Origin: Clostridiales bacterium
GTDB taxonomy: Bacteria; Bacillota; Clostridia; Oscillospirales; Acutalibacteraceae
Direction of reading: 5' to 3'
Assembly (NCBI GenBank): GCA_019415945.1
Contig: DXYF01000033.1
Span: 23,065 to 87,064, forward strand
Length of the DNA: 64,000 bases
Positions 7,049-14,416 of the stretch are shown here, piece after piece. The translations under genes were made by a program, and so were the position numbers. A model generated the notes under the pieces. That model ran no database searches and had not been told where the DNA came from. It worked only from the letters and a program-made list of their open reading frames with translations. Position 1 is the stretch's first letter. Each line of letters begins with the position of its first letter.

Positions 7049-7408
7049 TTACAGATTCAGGAGTTTTTGTTCCCATTCGTCTTTTTTGAAGCCTGCAAAA
7101 ACAAAATCTTCACCGATTAAAAGAGGTCTTTTGACAAGCATTCCGTTGGTTGACAAAAGGGCTGTCATTTCTTTTTCGTCCATTAACGGCAATTTGTTTT
7201 TCAGTTCAAGCGACCTGTAAAGCATACCGCTTGTGTTGAAGAATTTCTTGAGCGGAAGTCCGCTTGTTTTGTGCCAGCGGGACAATTCATCCTCGGTTGG
7301 ATTGTCCGTTTTAATATCACGAAGTTCGTACTCGACAGAGTTTTCATCGAGCCATTTTTTAGCTTTCTGACAGGTTGTACATTTTGGATAACAGATAAAT
7401 TTAATCAC
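7049..7408 (-). CDS. ArsC/Spx-family thioredoxin-fold protein
   Basis: The protein opens with Ile-Lys-Phe-Ile-Cys-Tyr-Pro-Lys-Cys-Thr-Thr-Cys-Gln-Lys-Ala, the redox Cys-x-x-Cys of the ArsC/Spx/MgsR family. The family region Leu-Pro-Leu-Lys-Lys-Phe-Phe-Asn-Thr-Ser-Gly and a C-terminal Lys-Arg-Pro-Leu-Leu-Ile-Gly follow. Members are arsenate reductases (glutaredoxin- or thioredoxin-linked) or RNA-polymerase-binding stress regulators; the length of 119 residues fits either. GTG 7408 is chosen because AAGGAG lies about 9 bp upstream and family proteins begin exactly there; an ATG at 7441 adds an unconserved stretch. No ars genes are nearby, so a YffB-type reductase or Spx-like role is as likely as arsenate reduction. 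Confidence 0.85.
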   Translation of the reverse strand: MIKFICYPKCTTCQKAKKWLDENSVEYELRDIKTDNPTEDELSRWHKTSGLPLKKFFNTSGMLYRSLELKNKLPLMDEKEMTALLSTNGMLVKRPLLIGEDFVFAGFKKDEWEQKLLNL

Positions 7409-7601
7409 AAAATCACGCTCCTTATATTTTGACAGTTTCAATCACATTGATAAAAAAATTTTATGACTGCCGCGTGGTGTCTGAAATCAATATTATGTGC
7501 TTAAAATGTGATGTAAAAATATAAAATATTATGAGCTGATTATATCACGAAATATAAATGCAGTCAATTTTTATAATCGTCAAATAAGAGTAGATAGAAA
7601 A

Positions 7602-7934
7602 TTAAAATACTACTACTAACATCATTTTAAAATTTTCTTCGCCGTATACTGCGTGGGGGTGTCCCGCGGGCATAACGATGGATTCTCCCTCGTGCAGCAG
7701 ATAATCAACTCCGTCTATTGTGATTTTTCCGACGCCGTCAAGGCAGGTGACAAAGGCGTCGCCGTCTGACTTGTGGGTGCTGATTTCCTCACCTTTTGCA
7801 AAAGAAAACAGCGTCACGCTCAAAGCGTCGTTTTGAGCCAAAGTTTTGCTGACTACCTGCCCGTCTTGATAAGCAACCTGATCCTTTAAAACAAGAACCT
7901 CTGCATGATTTATATTTTTTATTTTAATGCTCAT
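7602..7934 (-). CDS. Cupin domain protein
   Basis: This single-domain cupin of 110 residues carries cupin motif 1 around Ser-Thr-His-Lys-Ser-Asp-Gly-Asp-Ala-Phe and motif 2 at Pro-Ala-Gly-His-Pro-His-Ala-Val. The His, Asp and His side chains would bind a metal. GGAGG lies about 5 bp before the ATG. It lies downstream of the ferredoxin-like gene on the same strand, with a 165-bp gap that holds a perfect palindrome. Small cupins of this kind are often found with Crp/Fnr regulators and iron-sulfur proteins in anaerobes. The substrate is unknown. Confidence 0.88.
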   Translation of the reverse strand: MSIKIKNINHAEVLVLKDQVAYQDGQVVSKTLAQNDALSVTLFSFAKGEEISTHKSDGDAFVTCLDGVGKITIDGVDYLLHEGESIVMPAGHPHAVYGEENFKMMLVVVF

Positions 7935-8072
7935 AAAATATCCTCCTATTTGTTATAAATGTTTTATAATATATTTTTACCTGTTATTTGATTTAAATTA
8001 AGGTAATATAAATTTTTGCTGAAATATTATTTTCCTTACGCTGTATATTAACCTGTCTTTTGCGAAAAGTAA

Positions 8073-8086
8073 GTTGTTTAAACAAC
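8073..8086. promoter_or_regulatory. Perfect palindrome GTTGTTTAAACAAC, candidate operator
   Basis: A 14-bp perfect palindrome lies between the 4Fe-4S gene and the cupin gene, about 140 bp upstream of the cupin start. A related half-site arrangement (GGTTAAAACAACG) occurs near 8852-8864, upstream of the crp/fnr-like gene. Two-fold symmetric sites of this size suit Crp/Fnr dimers, so the local regulator is the natural candidate. This is inference only. Confidence 0.4.
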
Positions 8087-8099
8087 GGGCTTAAATTTT

Positions 8100-8789
8100 T
8101 TAATTTAAAATTTTTCCGTCTATAGAAATGGTGATTACCTGCCAGGGAATGAATTTTCCACTGTTTTGCAACGCTTTTTTTGCCGCAAGCTCCAAGCCTG
8201 AGCAGCAGGGTACTTCCATTCGCACAATGGCAACGCTCTGAATGTCATTGTTTTGAATAATTTGTGTTAATTTTTCGCTGTAATCTACGCTGTCAAGCTT
8301 TGGACAGCCGATAAGCGTAATTTTACCACGCATAAATTCCTCGTGCATATTCGCGTAAGCGTATGCCGTGCAGTCTGCCGCAATCAAAAGCTTGGCTCCG
8401 TTAAAATACGGTGCGTTCACGGGTACAAGCTTGATTTGGCAGGGCCATTGACCCAGTTGAGAAACGCACGGTGAGCTTTTTTGCAGAGAAGTTTCCTGTC
8501 TGCGGTTAAACTGTCTTATTTGATGTCCCGGACAACCTGTACCTTTATGTTTCTTTTTTTGATTTTCCAAAACAGCCTGTTCGTCGTACGGCATTGCCTC
8601 ACGCTCAACAAAGCTGATTGCACCCGTTGGGCAGGTGGGCAGACAGTCGCCCAAACCGTCGCAGTAATCATCACGCAGCAATTTTGCTTTTCCGTTTACC
8701 ATTCCTATGGCTCCCTCGTGGCAGGCGTCGGCACATGCTCCGCAGCCGTTGCATTTTTCTTCATCTATTTGAATAATTCTTCTTATCAT
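8100..8789 (-). CDS. 4Fe-4S ferredoxin-domain protein
   Basis: The protein has 229 residues. The N-terminal 60 hold two iron-sulfur binding regions: Cys-Asn-Gly-Cys-Gly-Ala-Cys-Ala-Asp-Ala-Cys, and Cys-Asp-Gly-Leu-Gly-Asp-Cys-Leu-Pro-Thr-Cys-Pro. The C-terminal half has scattered cysteines, including Ala-Asp-Cys-Thr-Ala-Tyr-Ala, Gly-Cys-Pro-Lys-Leu-Asp and Val-Pro-Cys-Cys-Ser-Gly-Leu, as in ferredoxin-like proteins linked to hybrid-cluster (hydroxylamine reductase) systems. It is divergent from a Crp/Fnr regulator and upstream of a cupin, a familiar arrangement in anaerobic nitrosative stress loci, but no hcp gene is in the window. The electron-transfer role is inferred. A TAAAGCC/GGCTTTA inverted repeat stands just upstream of its start. 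Confidence 0.85.
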   Translation of the reverse strand: MIRRIIQIDEEKCNGCGACADACHEGAIGMVNGKAKLLRDDYCDGLGDCLPTCPTGAISFVEREAMPYDEQAVLENQKKKHKGTGCPGHQIRQFNRRQETSLQKSSPCVSQLGQWPCQIKLVPVNAPYFNGAKLLIAADCTAYAYANMHEEFMRGKITLIGCPKLDSVDYSEKLTQIIQNNDIQSVAIVRMEVPCCSGLELAAKKALQNSGKFIPWQVITISIDGKILN

Positions 8790-8791
8790 CT

Positions 8792-8818
8792 TAAAGCCTC
8801 CTTGTTTTACTGGCTTTA
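8792..8818. promoter_or_regulatory. TAAAGCC-N13-GGCTTTA inverted repeat in the divergent promoter region
   Basis: Arms 8792-8798 and 8812-8818 are exact reverse complements and flank the ribosome site of the minus-strand ferredoxin gene. They could be an operator or an mRNA hairpin over the start region. Confidence 0.35.
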
Positions 8819-8874
8819 GTATAGTACAATAAAAACAATAAGTATGTGGTTAAAACAACGAAAAGGAGTATTTT

Positions 8875-9528
8875 ATGTTTCCAATAAATCATCCTGTTTT
8901 TGACAAAATTACGCAGGAGGAATACGATGAGTTGATTTCCTGCGGAGGTATTCGTACGGTTGAATATAAAAAGGGAGCAGTTTTGTTTCAAACGGGAGAT
9001 CAAACAGAAGAATTCGGAATTTTACTTTCTGGTAAAATTCATATTGAAAATATTGATTTGTGGGGCAATCGTATGATTTTGCACAATATTTCAGAGGGAC
9101 AGGCGTTTGCCGAAACCTACGCCTTTTGCAAGATTCCGATAATGGTTGATGTTACGGCGGTTGAGGACAGCAAGGTGCTGTTTGTGGATATAGGCGTCTT
9201 GTTGTCTTGCGGCAATCAGGCAAAATCATGGTACAACAAATTATTGTACAATTTACTTGTGCTGTCTACCGAGAAAAATCTTGCGTGGTCAAGCCGTGTG
9301 TTCTGCATTGCTTCAAAAAGCATTCGCACAAGGGTTATGACTTATTTATCTTCAGAGGCAGTCAGGTGCGGTTCAACGGAATTTACCGTGCCGTTTGACC
9401 GTCAGCAAATGGCGGATTATCTGAATGTTGAACGCAGTGCGTTGTCGAAAGAACTGGGGCGTATGCAGAAAGAGGGAATACTGACTTTCAAAAAAAACAA
9501 ATTTCATTTGTATCGGGTGGATGAATAA
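8875..9528 (+). CDS. Crp/Fnr family transcriptional regulator
   Basis: This 217-residue protein has an N-terminal cyclic-nucleotide-type beta-barrel (about residues 15-125, with Phe-Gly-Ile-Leu-Leu-Ser-Gly-Lys-Ile and Ala-Glu-Thr-Tyr-Ala), a dimerisation helix and a C-terminal winged helix. The recognition region is Asp-Arg-Gln-Gln-Met-Ala-Asp-Tyr-Leu-Asn-Val-Glu-Arg-Ser-Ala-Leu-Ser. It lacks the N-terminal cysteine cluster of oxygen-sensing Fnr. It resembles the regulators beside hybrid-cluster protein or ferredoxin/cupin genes in Clostridia. AAAGGAG lies about 8 bp before the ATG. It diverges from the 4Fe-4S gene, which it probably controls. The effector is unknown. Confidence 0.92.
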   Translation: MFPINHPVFDKITQEEYDELISCGGIRTVEYKKGAVLFQTGDQTEEFGILLSGKIHIENIDLWGNRMILHNISEGQAFAETYAFCKIPIMVDVTAVEDSKVLFVDIGVLLSCGNQAKSWYNKLLYNLLVLSTEKNLAWSSRVFCIASKSIRTRVMTYLSSEAVRCGSTEFTVPFDRQQMADYLNVERSALSKELGRMQKEGILTFKKNKFHLYRVDE

Positions 9529-9574
9529 TTTGCGGGATAATTGCGGGGATGCACTGCAACGCTTTATAATAATA

Positions 9575-9617
9575 AAAGGCAGTTGCCAATCGTTTAAACA
9601 GATTGATAACTGCCTTT
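9575..9617. terminator. Hairpin terminator after the Crp/Fnr gene, probably bidirectional
   Basis: AAAGGCAGTT at 9575-9584 pairs with AACTGCCTTT at 9608-9617, with extra pairing of CAATC/GATTG inside. T-rich flanks exist on the plus side. Confidence 0.7.
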
Positions 9618-9668
9618 GTATTTAAGATTTATTCGGTTTGTTAATTTGTGTTTTACAAAAAGAAAGGT

Positions 9669-9692
9669 GGCACCTGCAAAAAAGCAGATGCC
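9669..9692 (-). terminator. Terminator of the ylxM-ffh-rpsP-khpA operon
   Basis: GGCACCTGC at 9669-9677 and GCAGATGCC at 9684-9692 form a hairpin with one mismatch. On the minus strand it is followed by a CTTTCTTTTTG tract. It lies just beyond the khpA stop. Confidence 0.65.
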
Positions 9693-9706
9693 TCAAATAG
9701 TTTTGT

Positions 9707-9940
9707 TTAGTCGATTTCAACCGCGATTTTTTCATCGCTGCGAATAGCTGCACTGCGGGCGATTGTGCGGATAGCCTTGGCAATTCTGCCTTGCTTACCG
9801 ATAACTCTGCCCATATCGCTTTCGGCAACATGAATGTGGTAAACAGTTGTGCCGTCCTCTGTAGGAGCGTCGGCTTCAACGCTTACCGAATCGGGATCAT
9901 CAACAAGACCTTTTGCGATTATAGAAAGTAATTCCTGCAT
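9707..9940 (-). CDS. khpA: KH-domain RNA-binding protein KhpA (YlqC)
   Basis: This 77-residue single KH domain has the RNA-binding loop Val-Ile-Gly-Lys-Gln-Gly-Arg-Ile-Ala-Lys-Ala-Ile-Arg, the GxxG signature of this family. KhpA forms a complex with KhpB/Jag and binds many RNAs, affecting cell elongation and division in Gram-positive bacteria. ATG 9940 is selected because an AGGAAAGGA site lies upstream and family proteins begin Met-Gln-Glu-Leu. It follows rpsP, as in most Bacillota. Assignment is secure. Confidence 0.93.
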   Translation of the reverse strand: MQELLSIIAKGLVDDPDSVSVEADAPTEDGTTVYHIHVAESDMGRVIGKQGRIAKAIRTIARSAAIRSDEKIAVEID

Positions 9941-9967
9941 ATTATTAAGTCCTTTCCTGTTTCGCAA

Positions 9968-10213
9968 TTATTCGATTACGCCGTTTTTCTTAAGAAGTGC
10001 CTTTACAGTATCTGTAGGCTGAGCACCGTTAGCAATCCACTTCTTAACAGCCTCTTGATCTACCTTGAACTCGCTGGGGTTCTTGAGGATATCGTATGTT
10101 CCGATTTCTTCAATAAAACGACCGTTTCTGGGGTATCTTGAGTCTGCAACGACTACTCTGTAAAAAGGAGCTTTCTTTGAGCCCATTCTTCTGAGTCTGA
10201 TTTTTACTGCCAT
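9968..10213 (-). CDS. rpsP: 30S ribosomal protein S16
   Basis: This 81-residue protein begins Ala-Val-Lys-Ile-Arg-Leu-Arg-Arg-Met-Gly, with the S16 core Phe-Tyr-Arg-Val-Val-Val-Ala-Asp-Ser-Arg and Ile-Glu-Glu-Ile-Gly-Thr-Tyr-Asp. S16 is an early-binding small-subunit protein required for 30S assembly. ATG 10213 has GAGGTG upstream; a GTG three codons earlier is part of that site. It lies between ffh and khpA on the minus strand. Usually rimM, trmD and rplS follow khpA; here rimM and trmD are about 9 kb away on the other strand. Confidence 0.97.
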   Translation of the reverse strand: MAVKIRLRRMGSKKAPFYRVVVADSRYPRNGRFIEEIGTYDILKNPSEFKVDQEAVKKWIANGAQPTDTVKALLKKNGVIE

Positions 10214-10267
10214 GATTTTCACCTCTGAAATTTAATTTATATATTCACCAACTTTTGGATGAATGAC

Positions 10268-11638
10268 TTATTTAAACGGCGGTATTCCGCCCATCGGCAT
10301 ACCGCCGAGTCCAGGAAGCATATTTCGTTTTTTCTTCTTGCCGTTTTTGCCCTTTGATTTGAGCTGTTTCATCATCTTCTGCATTTGCTCAAGCTGCTTT
10401 ATAAGGCGGTTTACCTCCTCAACGCTCCTGCCTGAACCTGCGGCTATTCTGCGTTTTCTTGACGGATTGAGGAGAGAGGGGTTACTTCTTTCTTCTTTCG
10501 TCATAGAAAGTATGATTGCCTGCACCCAGTCAATCTGTCTGTCGTCAATATCAACGCCGTCAAGCTGTTTGCCTACGCCGGGGATTTTTGCAAGGATTCC
10601 CTTTAGAGGCCCCATTTTTTTAATCTGCTCAAATTGTTCGTTTAAGTCGTTAAAGTCAAACTTGCTGCTCATCATCTTCTGAGCCATTTGTTCGGCTTTC
10701 TTTTGGTCGATTTTGTTTTGTGCGTCCTCAATAAGCGTCAGCACATCGCCCATTCCGAGAATACGGCTTGCCATACGGTCGGGGTGAAATACCTCGATGT
10801 CGTCAAGCTTTTCGCCCGTACCTGCAAACTTAATGGGCTTGCCTGTAACCGCCTTTACGGATAGAGCCGCACCGCCTCGGGTATCGCCGTCAAGCTTTGT
10901 GAGAATTACGCCTGAAATTTCAAGCAGTTCGTTAAAGCTTTTTGCAACATTTACGGCGTCCTGACCTGTCATAGAGTCAATAACAAGCAAGATTTCGTCC
11001 GGCTCAACCTCAGACTTAATCTCCTTTAGCTCGTTCATAAGAGCTTCGTCAATGTGAAGTCGTCCTGCGGTATCGAGAATGACAACATCGTTGCCATAAT
11101 CCTTTGCTTGTCTGATAGCCGCTTTTGCGATTTTTACAGGGTTTTCCGTCCCCATTTCAAATACGGGAACACCAGCGTTTGAGCCGACAACCTTTAGCTG
11201 TTCAATAGCCGCCGGACGATAGATGTCGCAGGCAACAAGTAAAGGTCTGCGGTTTTGAGCTTTGAGCATTTTTGCAAGTTTTGCGGCGTGTGTTGTTTTA
11301 CCTGAACCCTGCAAGCCGCAAAGCATTATTACTGTAGGCGGTTTTGACGCAAATTCAATTCTTGCACTGTCGCCGCCCATAAGTGATGTAAGTTCTTCGT
11401 CAACTATTTTTATTACCGTTTGTGCGGGAGTAAGACTTTCCATTACATCCTGTCCCACGGCACGCTCGGTAACCTTGTTTGTAAAATCTTTGGCAACCTT
11501 GTAGTTTACATCTGCTTCAAGCAACGCAAGGCGTACTTCTCGCATTGCCTCCTTAACATCATTTTCGGAAAGCTTGCCCTTGTTTTTAAGTTTTTTAAAC
11601 GCATTACTCAGCTTGTCTGCAAGTCCTTCAAATGCCAT
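10268..11638 (-). CDS. ffh: Signal recognition particle protein Ffh
   Basis: This is the GTPase of the signal recognition particle, which targets nascent membrane and secreted proteins to FtsY/SecYEG. It has 456 residues: an N-domain helical bundle, then the G domain with P-loop Gly-Leu-Gln-Gly-Ser-Gly-Lys-Thr-Thr (about residue 106), Asp-Thr-Ala-Gly-Arg and Thr-Lys-Leu-Asp-Gly-Asp. The Met-rich M domain ends in a Gly/Met/Pro-rich tail (Pro-Gly-Leu-Gly-Gly-Met-Pro). Its length is normal. It directly follows ylxM and precedes rpsP. No 4.5S RNA gene was recognised in this window. Confidence 0.98.
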   Translation of the reverse strand: MAFEGLADKLSNAFKKLKNKGKLSENDVKEAMREVRLALLEADVNYKVAKDFTNKVTERAVGQDVMESLTPAQTVIKIVDEELTSLMGGDSARIEFASKPPTVIMLCGLQGSGKTTHAAKLAKMLKAQNRRPLLVACDIYRPAAIEQLKVVGSNAGVPVFEMGTENPVKIAKAAIRQAKDYGNDVVILDTAGRLHIDEALMNELKEIKSEVEPDEILLVIDSMTGQDAVNVAKSFNELLEISGVILTKLDGDTRGGAALSVKAVTGKPIKFAGTGEKLDDIEVFHPDRMASRILGMGDVLTLIEDAQNKIDQKKAEQMAQKMMSSKFDFNDLNEQFEQIKKMGPLKGILAKIPGVGKQLDGVDIDDRQIDWVQAIILSMTKEERSNPSLLNPSRKRRIAAGSGRSVEEVNRLIKQLEQMQKMMKQLKSKGKNGKKKKRNMLPGLGGMPMGGIPPFK

Positions 11639-11649
11639 ATAATTTCCTC

Positions 11650-12000
11650 TTATTCTTTAAGTGTGTCTGCCGTCCTTTTTATACAGGCGGCAAGAGCCTT
11701 AGCGTTTGTATCCTGTGATTCGTCAAAAATTTTTTGAGCGGTTCTTGAAATGTCGTCCAAGCCCTTTTCAAGCTCGCAAAATCTTTTGTAAAGACCGAGT
11801 TTTTCTTCAAATTCAAAAAGCTGCTGTTCGCACCGCTTTATGCTGTCACGCACACCCTGCCTTGTAATTCCGTACTGGTCGGCGATTTCGGCAAGCGACA
11901 GGTCTTCGTTGTAGTACAGGTCGATTGCCTGTCTGCCCGACGGCCTTAAAAGCTCGCCGTAGAAATCGAAAAGCAGTGAAACCTCAATGTTTTTTTCCAT
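11650..12000 (-). CDS. ylxM: YlxM-type DNA-binding protein, SRP-associated
   Basis: This 116-residue sigma-70 region-4-like HTH protein has Leu-Ser-Leu-Ala-Glu-Ile-Ala-Asp-Gln-Tyr-Gly-Ile-Thr-Arg-Gln-Gly-Val-Arg-Asp at its core. The family (UPF0122/YlxM) is encoded next to ffh in most Bacillota and modulates SRP GTPase activity in streptococci. It ends 11 bp before ffh. Usual length and context make the assignment secure; regulation of the operon is not visible apart from a hairpin upstream. Confidence 0.95.
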   Translation of the reverse strand: MEKNIEVSLLFDFYGELLRPSGRQAIDLYYNEDLSLAEIADQYGITRQGVRDSIKRCEQQLFEFEEKLGLYKRFCELEKGLDDISRTAQKIFDESQDTNAKALAACIKRTADTLKE

Positions 12001-12355
12001 TTATTTTAAGCTCCTTGCCGTAAAAGCAGGATTATCTGTAAAGCTAAAATCTTTACAGATGGATTATAGTACATTCTGCATTAGATGTCAAGCCGATTTT
12101 ATAATTTTTAAAATAAAGTGTTTTTAGTGCAGTTTTAACAGCGTTTAAAATACAAGTAAGTTTTTTGTGATGTACAGCTGCTTTGTAAAAAATATAACTA
12201 TATATATTACAAATAGGTTAATAATATACTTACTTGTTTTCGTGATATTTAACAAAAATTAAATTTTTAGTAAAGAAAACTATATTTTGTGAGTTTTTAT
12301 CTTGATATTGTGGTATAATTGTTTTGAAAATTTCTGAAAATAGGAGTTTTGCACT
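12001..12355. other. Intergenic region between ylxM and phoH
   Basis: A perfect hairpin (ATCTGTAAAG at 12034-12043, CTTTACAGAT at 12051-12060, 7-nt loop) lies near the ylxM start, without a T-tract, so it may be an operator or a leader structure. The rest is very AT-rich. An extended -10 (TGGTATAAT, 12311-12319) precedes phoH. No RNA gene was recognised. Confidence 0.5.
12311..12319 (+). promoter_or_regulatory. Extended -10 promoter element of the phoH operon
   Basis: TG-G-TATAAT matches an extended -10 box, which tolerates the weak -35 region seen here. The transcript would start about 25 bp before the GGAG site of phoH. Confidence 0.55.
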
Positions 12356-12382
12356 ACGGAACAAGTAATAAATATCGACAGA

Positions 12383-13312
12383 ATGGAAAGTGCAGTTGCC
12401 CTTTTTGGCAGTTTTGACGAGAATATAAAACTCATAGAAAGGGAATTTAGTGTCCGCATAGTCAGCCGTGACAGCGAGCTTAAAATTGACGGAGAAGCCG
12501 AGAGTGTTTCAAAGGCGTGCAGGGTGATAGACAGCCTTTTGAAGCTTATTAACAAGGGCGAGGCTCTTTCGGAGCAAAACATTCGCTATTGCATTTCGCT
12601 TGTCAATGACGGCAGTGACGAAAAAATCGAACAGCTTGCGGGCGACTGTATTTGCATAACATCAAAAGGCAAGCCTATTAAGCCTAAAACTATAGGTCAA
12701 AAGCGGTATTGCAATATGATTGCCGACAACACGATTACTATAGGCGTGGGACCTGCGGGAACAGGCAAGACATATCTTGCGGTTGCAATGGCTGTAACTG
12801 CGTTTAGAAGCAAACAGATTAACAGAATTATTCTTACCCGTCCTGCTGTTGAGGCAGGAGAAAAGCTGGGCTTTCTGCCGGGCGATTTGCAGAGTAAGGT
12901 TGACCCGTATCTGCGTCCGCTTTATGACGCGTTGTTTGATATGCTGGGAGCGGAAACATATCAAAAATATGTTGAACGGGGAAATATTGAGGTTGCTCCG
13001 CTTGCATATATGAGAGGCAGAACGCTTGACGACAGTTTTATTATTCTTGATGAAGCTCAGAATACGACAAGCGAGCAGATGAAAATGTTTCTTACCCGTC
13101 TCGGATTTAATTCCAAAATGGTAATCACGGGTGATATAACACAGATAGATTTGCCGAGAGGTGCAAAAAGCGGACTGAAAGATTGTATTAAAATTCTTAA
13201 AAATATTGAAGGGATAGGAAGCTGTACATTTGATGAGCGTGATGTTGTACGCCACAGACTTGTACAGGATATTATTAAGGCTTATGCTAAATACGAAAAT
13301 CCAAGAGCATAG
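12383..13312 (+). CDS. phoH: PhoH family ATPase
   Basis: PhoH-like ATPases are nearly universal partners of ybeY in RNA metabolism. An N-terminal KH-like region precedes the ATPase with Walker A Gly-Pro-Ala-Gly-Thr-Gly-Lys-Thr, Walker B Phe-Ile-Ile-Leu-Asp-Glu-Ala-Gln-Asn and Thr-Arg-Leu-Gly. ATG 12383 has no ribosome site. The frame remains open upstream to TAG 12341 and encodes Glu-Gln-Val-Ile-Asn-Ile-Asp-Arg, which continues the family's normal N-terminus. GGAG at 12343-12346 lies about 9 bp before ACG 12356-12358, exactly where family members have their initiator. The true start may therefore be ACG, a T-to-C change from ATG, giving 318 residues. Confidence 0.92.
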   Translation: MESAVALFGSFDENIKLIEREFSVRIVSRDSELKIDGEAESVSKACRVIDSLLKLINKGEALSEQNIRYCISLVNDGSDEKIEQLAGDCICITSKGKPIKPKTIGQKRYCNMIADNTITIGVGPAGTGKTYLAVAMAVTAFRSKQINRIILTRPAVEAGEKLGFLPGDLQSKVDPYLRPLYDALFDMLGAETYQKYVERGNIEVAPLAYMRGRTLDDSFIILDEAQNTTSEQMKMFLTRLGFNSKMVITGDITQIDLPRGAKSGLKDCIKILKNIEGIGSCTFDERDVVRHRLVQDIIKAYAKYENPRA

Positions 13313-13358
13313 CCGAATTTTGCCGATAAAGTGAGATTAATGAAAGGAATGATGTAAA

Positions 13359-13871
13359 ATGGCAGATAACAAGATCAGGGTGGTAATAACGAATAAACAA
13401 AAAACCGTAAAAATTCCTACGGGAATAAGAATGCTTGTGCGTCGCTGCTGCAATGCAGTGCTTCAGCTTGAAAAGTTTGAGGGACCTGCGGAAATCAGCG
13501 TTACATTTACAGACAACAAGGGAATAAGAGAACTTAACAAGCAGTACCGTGACAAGGACATCGAAACAGATGTGCTTTCTTTCCCGATGGGAGAAAACGG
13601 TGTTTACGACACCGATATGGAAACGGGTGCGAAAATTTTAGGCGATGTTGTTATCTCTATGGAAAAGGCAAGAGATCAGGCGGAGCTTTACGGTCACTCT
13701 CTTCAGAGGGAGGTCGGTTATCTTACTGCACACAGCGTGCTTCACCTGCTTGGATATGACCATATGGAAAAGCTTGAAAGAGTGAGAATGAGAGAAAAGG
13801 AAGAGCTTATCATGGAACAGCTCGGACTTCCCGCTTCATCAAGCTACATAATTGATGAAGACATGATATGA
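13359..13871 (+). CDS. ybeY: Endoribonuclease YbeY, rRNA maturation factor
   Basis: The family zinc motif His-Ser-Val-Leu-His-Leu-Leu-Gly-Tyr-Asp-His (H-x3-H-x5-H) lies near residues 128-138. Glu-Thr-Asp-Val-Leu-Ser-Phe-Pro is the other conserved stretch. YbeY acts in 16S rRNA 3' processing and ribosome quality control. The length of 170 residues is typical. It follows phoH by 46 bp, with a GAAAGGA-type site, and its end overlaps the start of dgkA by 4 bp (ATGA). Assignment is secure. Confidence 0.96.
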   Translation: MADNKIRVVITNKQKTVKIPTGIRMLVRRCCNAVLQLEKFEGPAEISVTFTDNKGIRELNKQYRDKDIETDVLSFPMGENGVYDTDMETGAKILGDVVISMEKARDQAELYGHSLQREVGYLTAHSVLHLLGYDHMEKLERVRMREKEELIMEQLGLPASSSYIIDEDMI

Positions 13872-14362
13872 AAAAACAGTTTTTAAGCTTTAAATATGCT
13901 TTCAGGGGCATATGGTGCACGGTAAAAAGCGAAAGTCATATGAGGTTTCACATTGTTGCGGGATTTTATGTTCTGCTGTTTTCGCTTTTTTATGATTTTT
14001 CATCGGCTCAGATGGCGGTGCTTATCATTTTGATAGCACTTATTATGTTTGCCGAGATTGTAAACACCTGCATTGAACAGCTTTGCAATCTTATTGCCGA
14101 CAGATATGAACCGCTTATAAAGGCGGCAAAGGACGCAGCGGCAGGGGCTGTGCTTGTGCTTGCGGCAGCGGCGGCTGCGGTAGGAGTAGTCTTTTTCGCC
14201 GATTTTGAGAAAGTTTCGGGGATTTTTGCATATTTTGCCTGCAACCCTGTCTTGATTGTACCGCTTGTTATTTCTGCTGCGGCGTCTGTGCTGTTTGTGT
14301 GCCTCGGTCCTGCGGGAATAAAAGAAAAGCTTTTAAGTTTAAAACTGAAAATAAAAAAATAA
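13868..14362 (+). CDS. dgkA: Diacylglycerol/undecaprenol kinase family protein with C-terminal extension
   Basis: The first 110 residues are a DgkA-type small integral-membrane kinase: a surface helix, transmembrane segments, the catalytic Glu-Ile-Val-Asn-Thr-Cys-Ile-Glu motif and Ala-Lys-Asp-Ala-Ala-Ala-Gly-Ala-Val. In Gram-positives this enzyme phosphorylates undecaprenol or diacylglycerol. The protein has 164 residues, with an extra hydrophobic segment near the C-terminus (about 125-155), longer than the usual 120-130. Coupled to ybeY by an ATGA overlap and followed by era, as in many Bacillota. Confidence 0.93.
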   Translation: MKKQFLSFKYAFRGIWCTVKSESHMRFHIVAGFYVLLFSLFYDFSSAQMAVLIILIALIMFAEIVNTCIEQLCNLIADRYEPLIKAAKDAAAGAVLVLAAAAAAVGVVFFADFEKVSGIFAYFACNPVLIVPLVISAAASVLFVCLGPAGIKEKLLSLKLKIKK

Positions 14363-14416
14363 TGCATGGGGCATACTGTGTTCGGTTTGCCCCGAATTTT
14401 TGTATAAGAGGTAATT

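Noticed and set aside
7049..7408. Arsenic resistance locus
   Set aside because: Only an ArsC/Spx-fold protein is present, without arsR, arsB or acr3 nearby; a redox or Spx-like role is equally possible.
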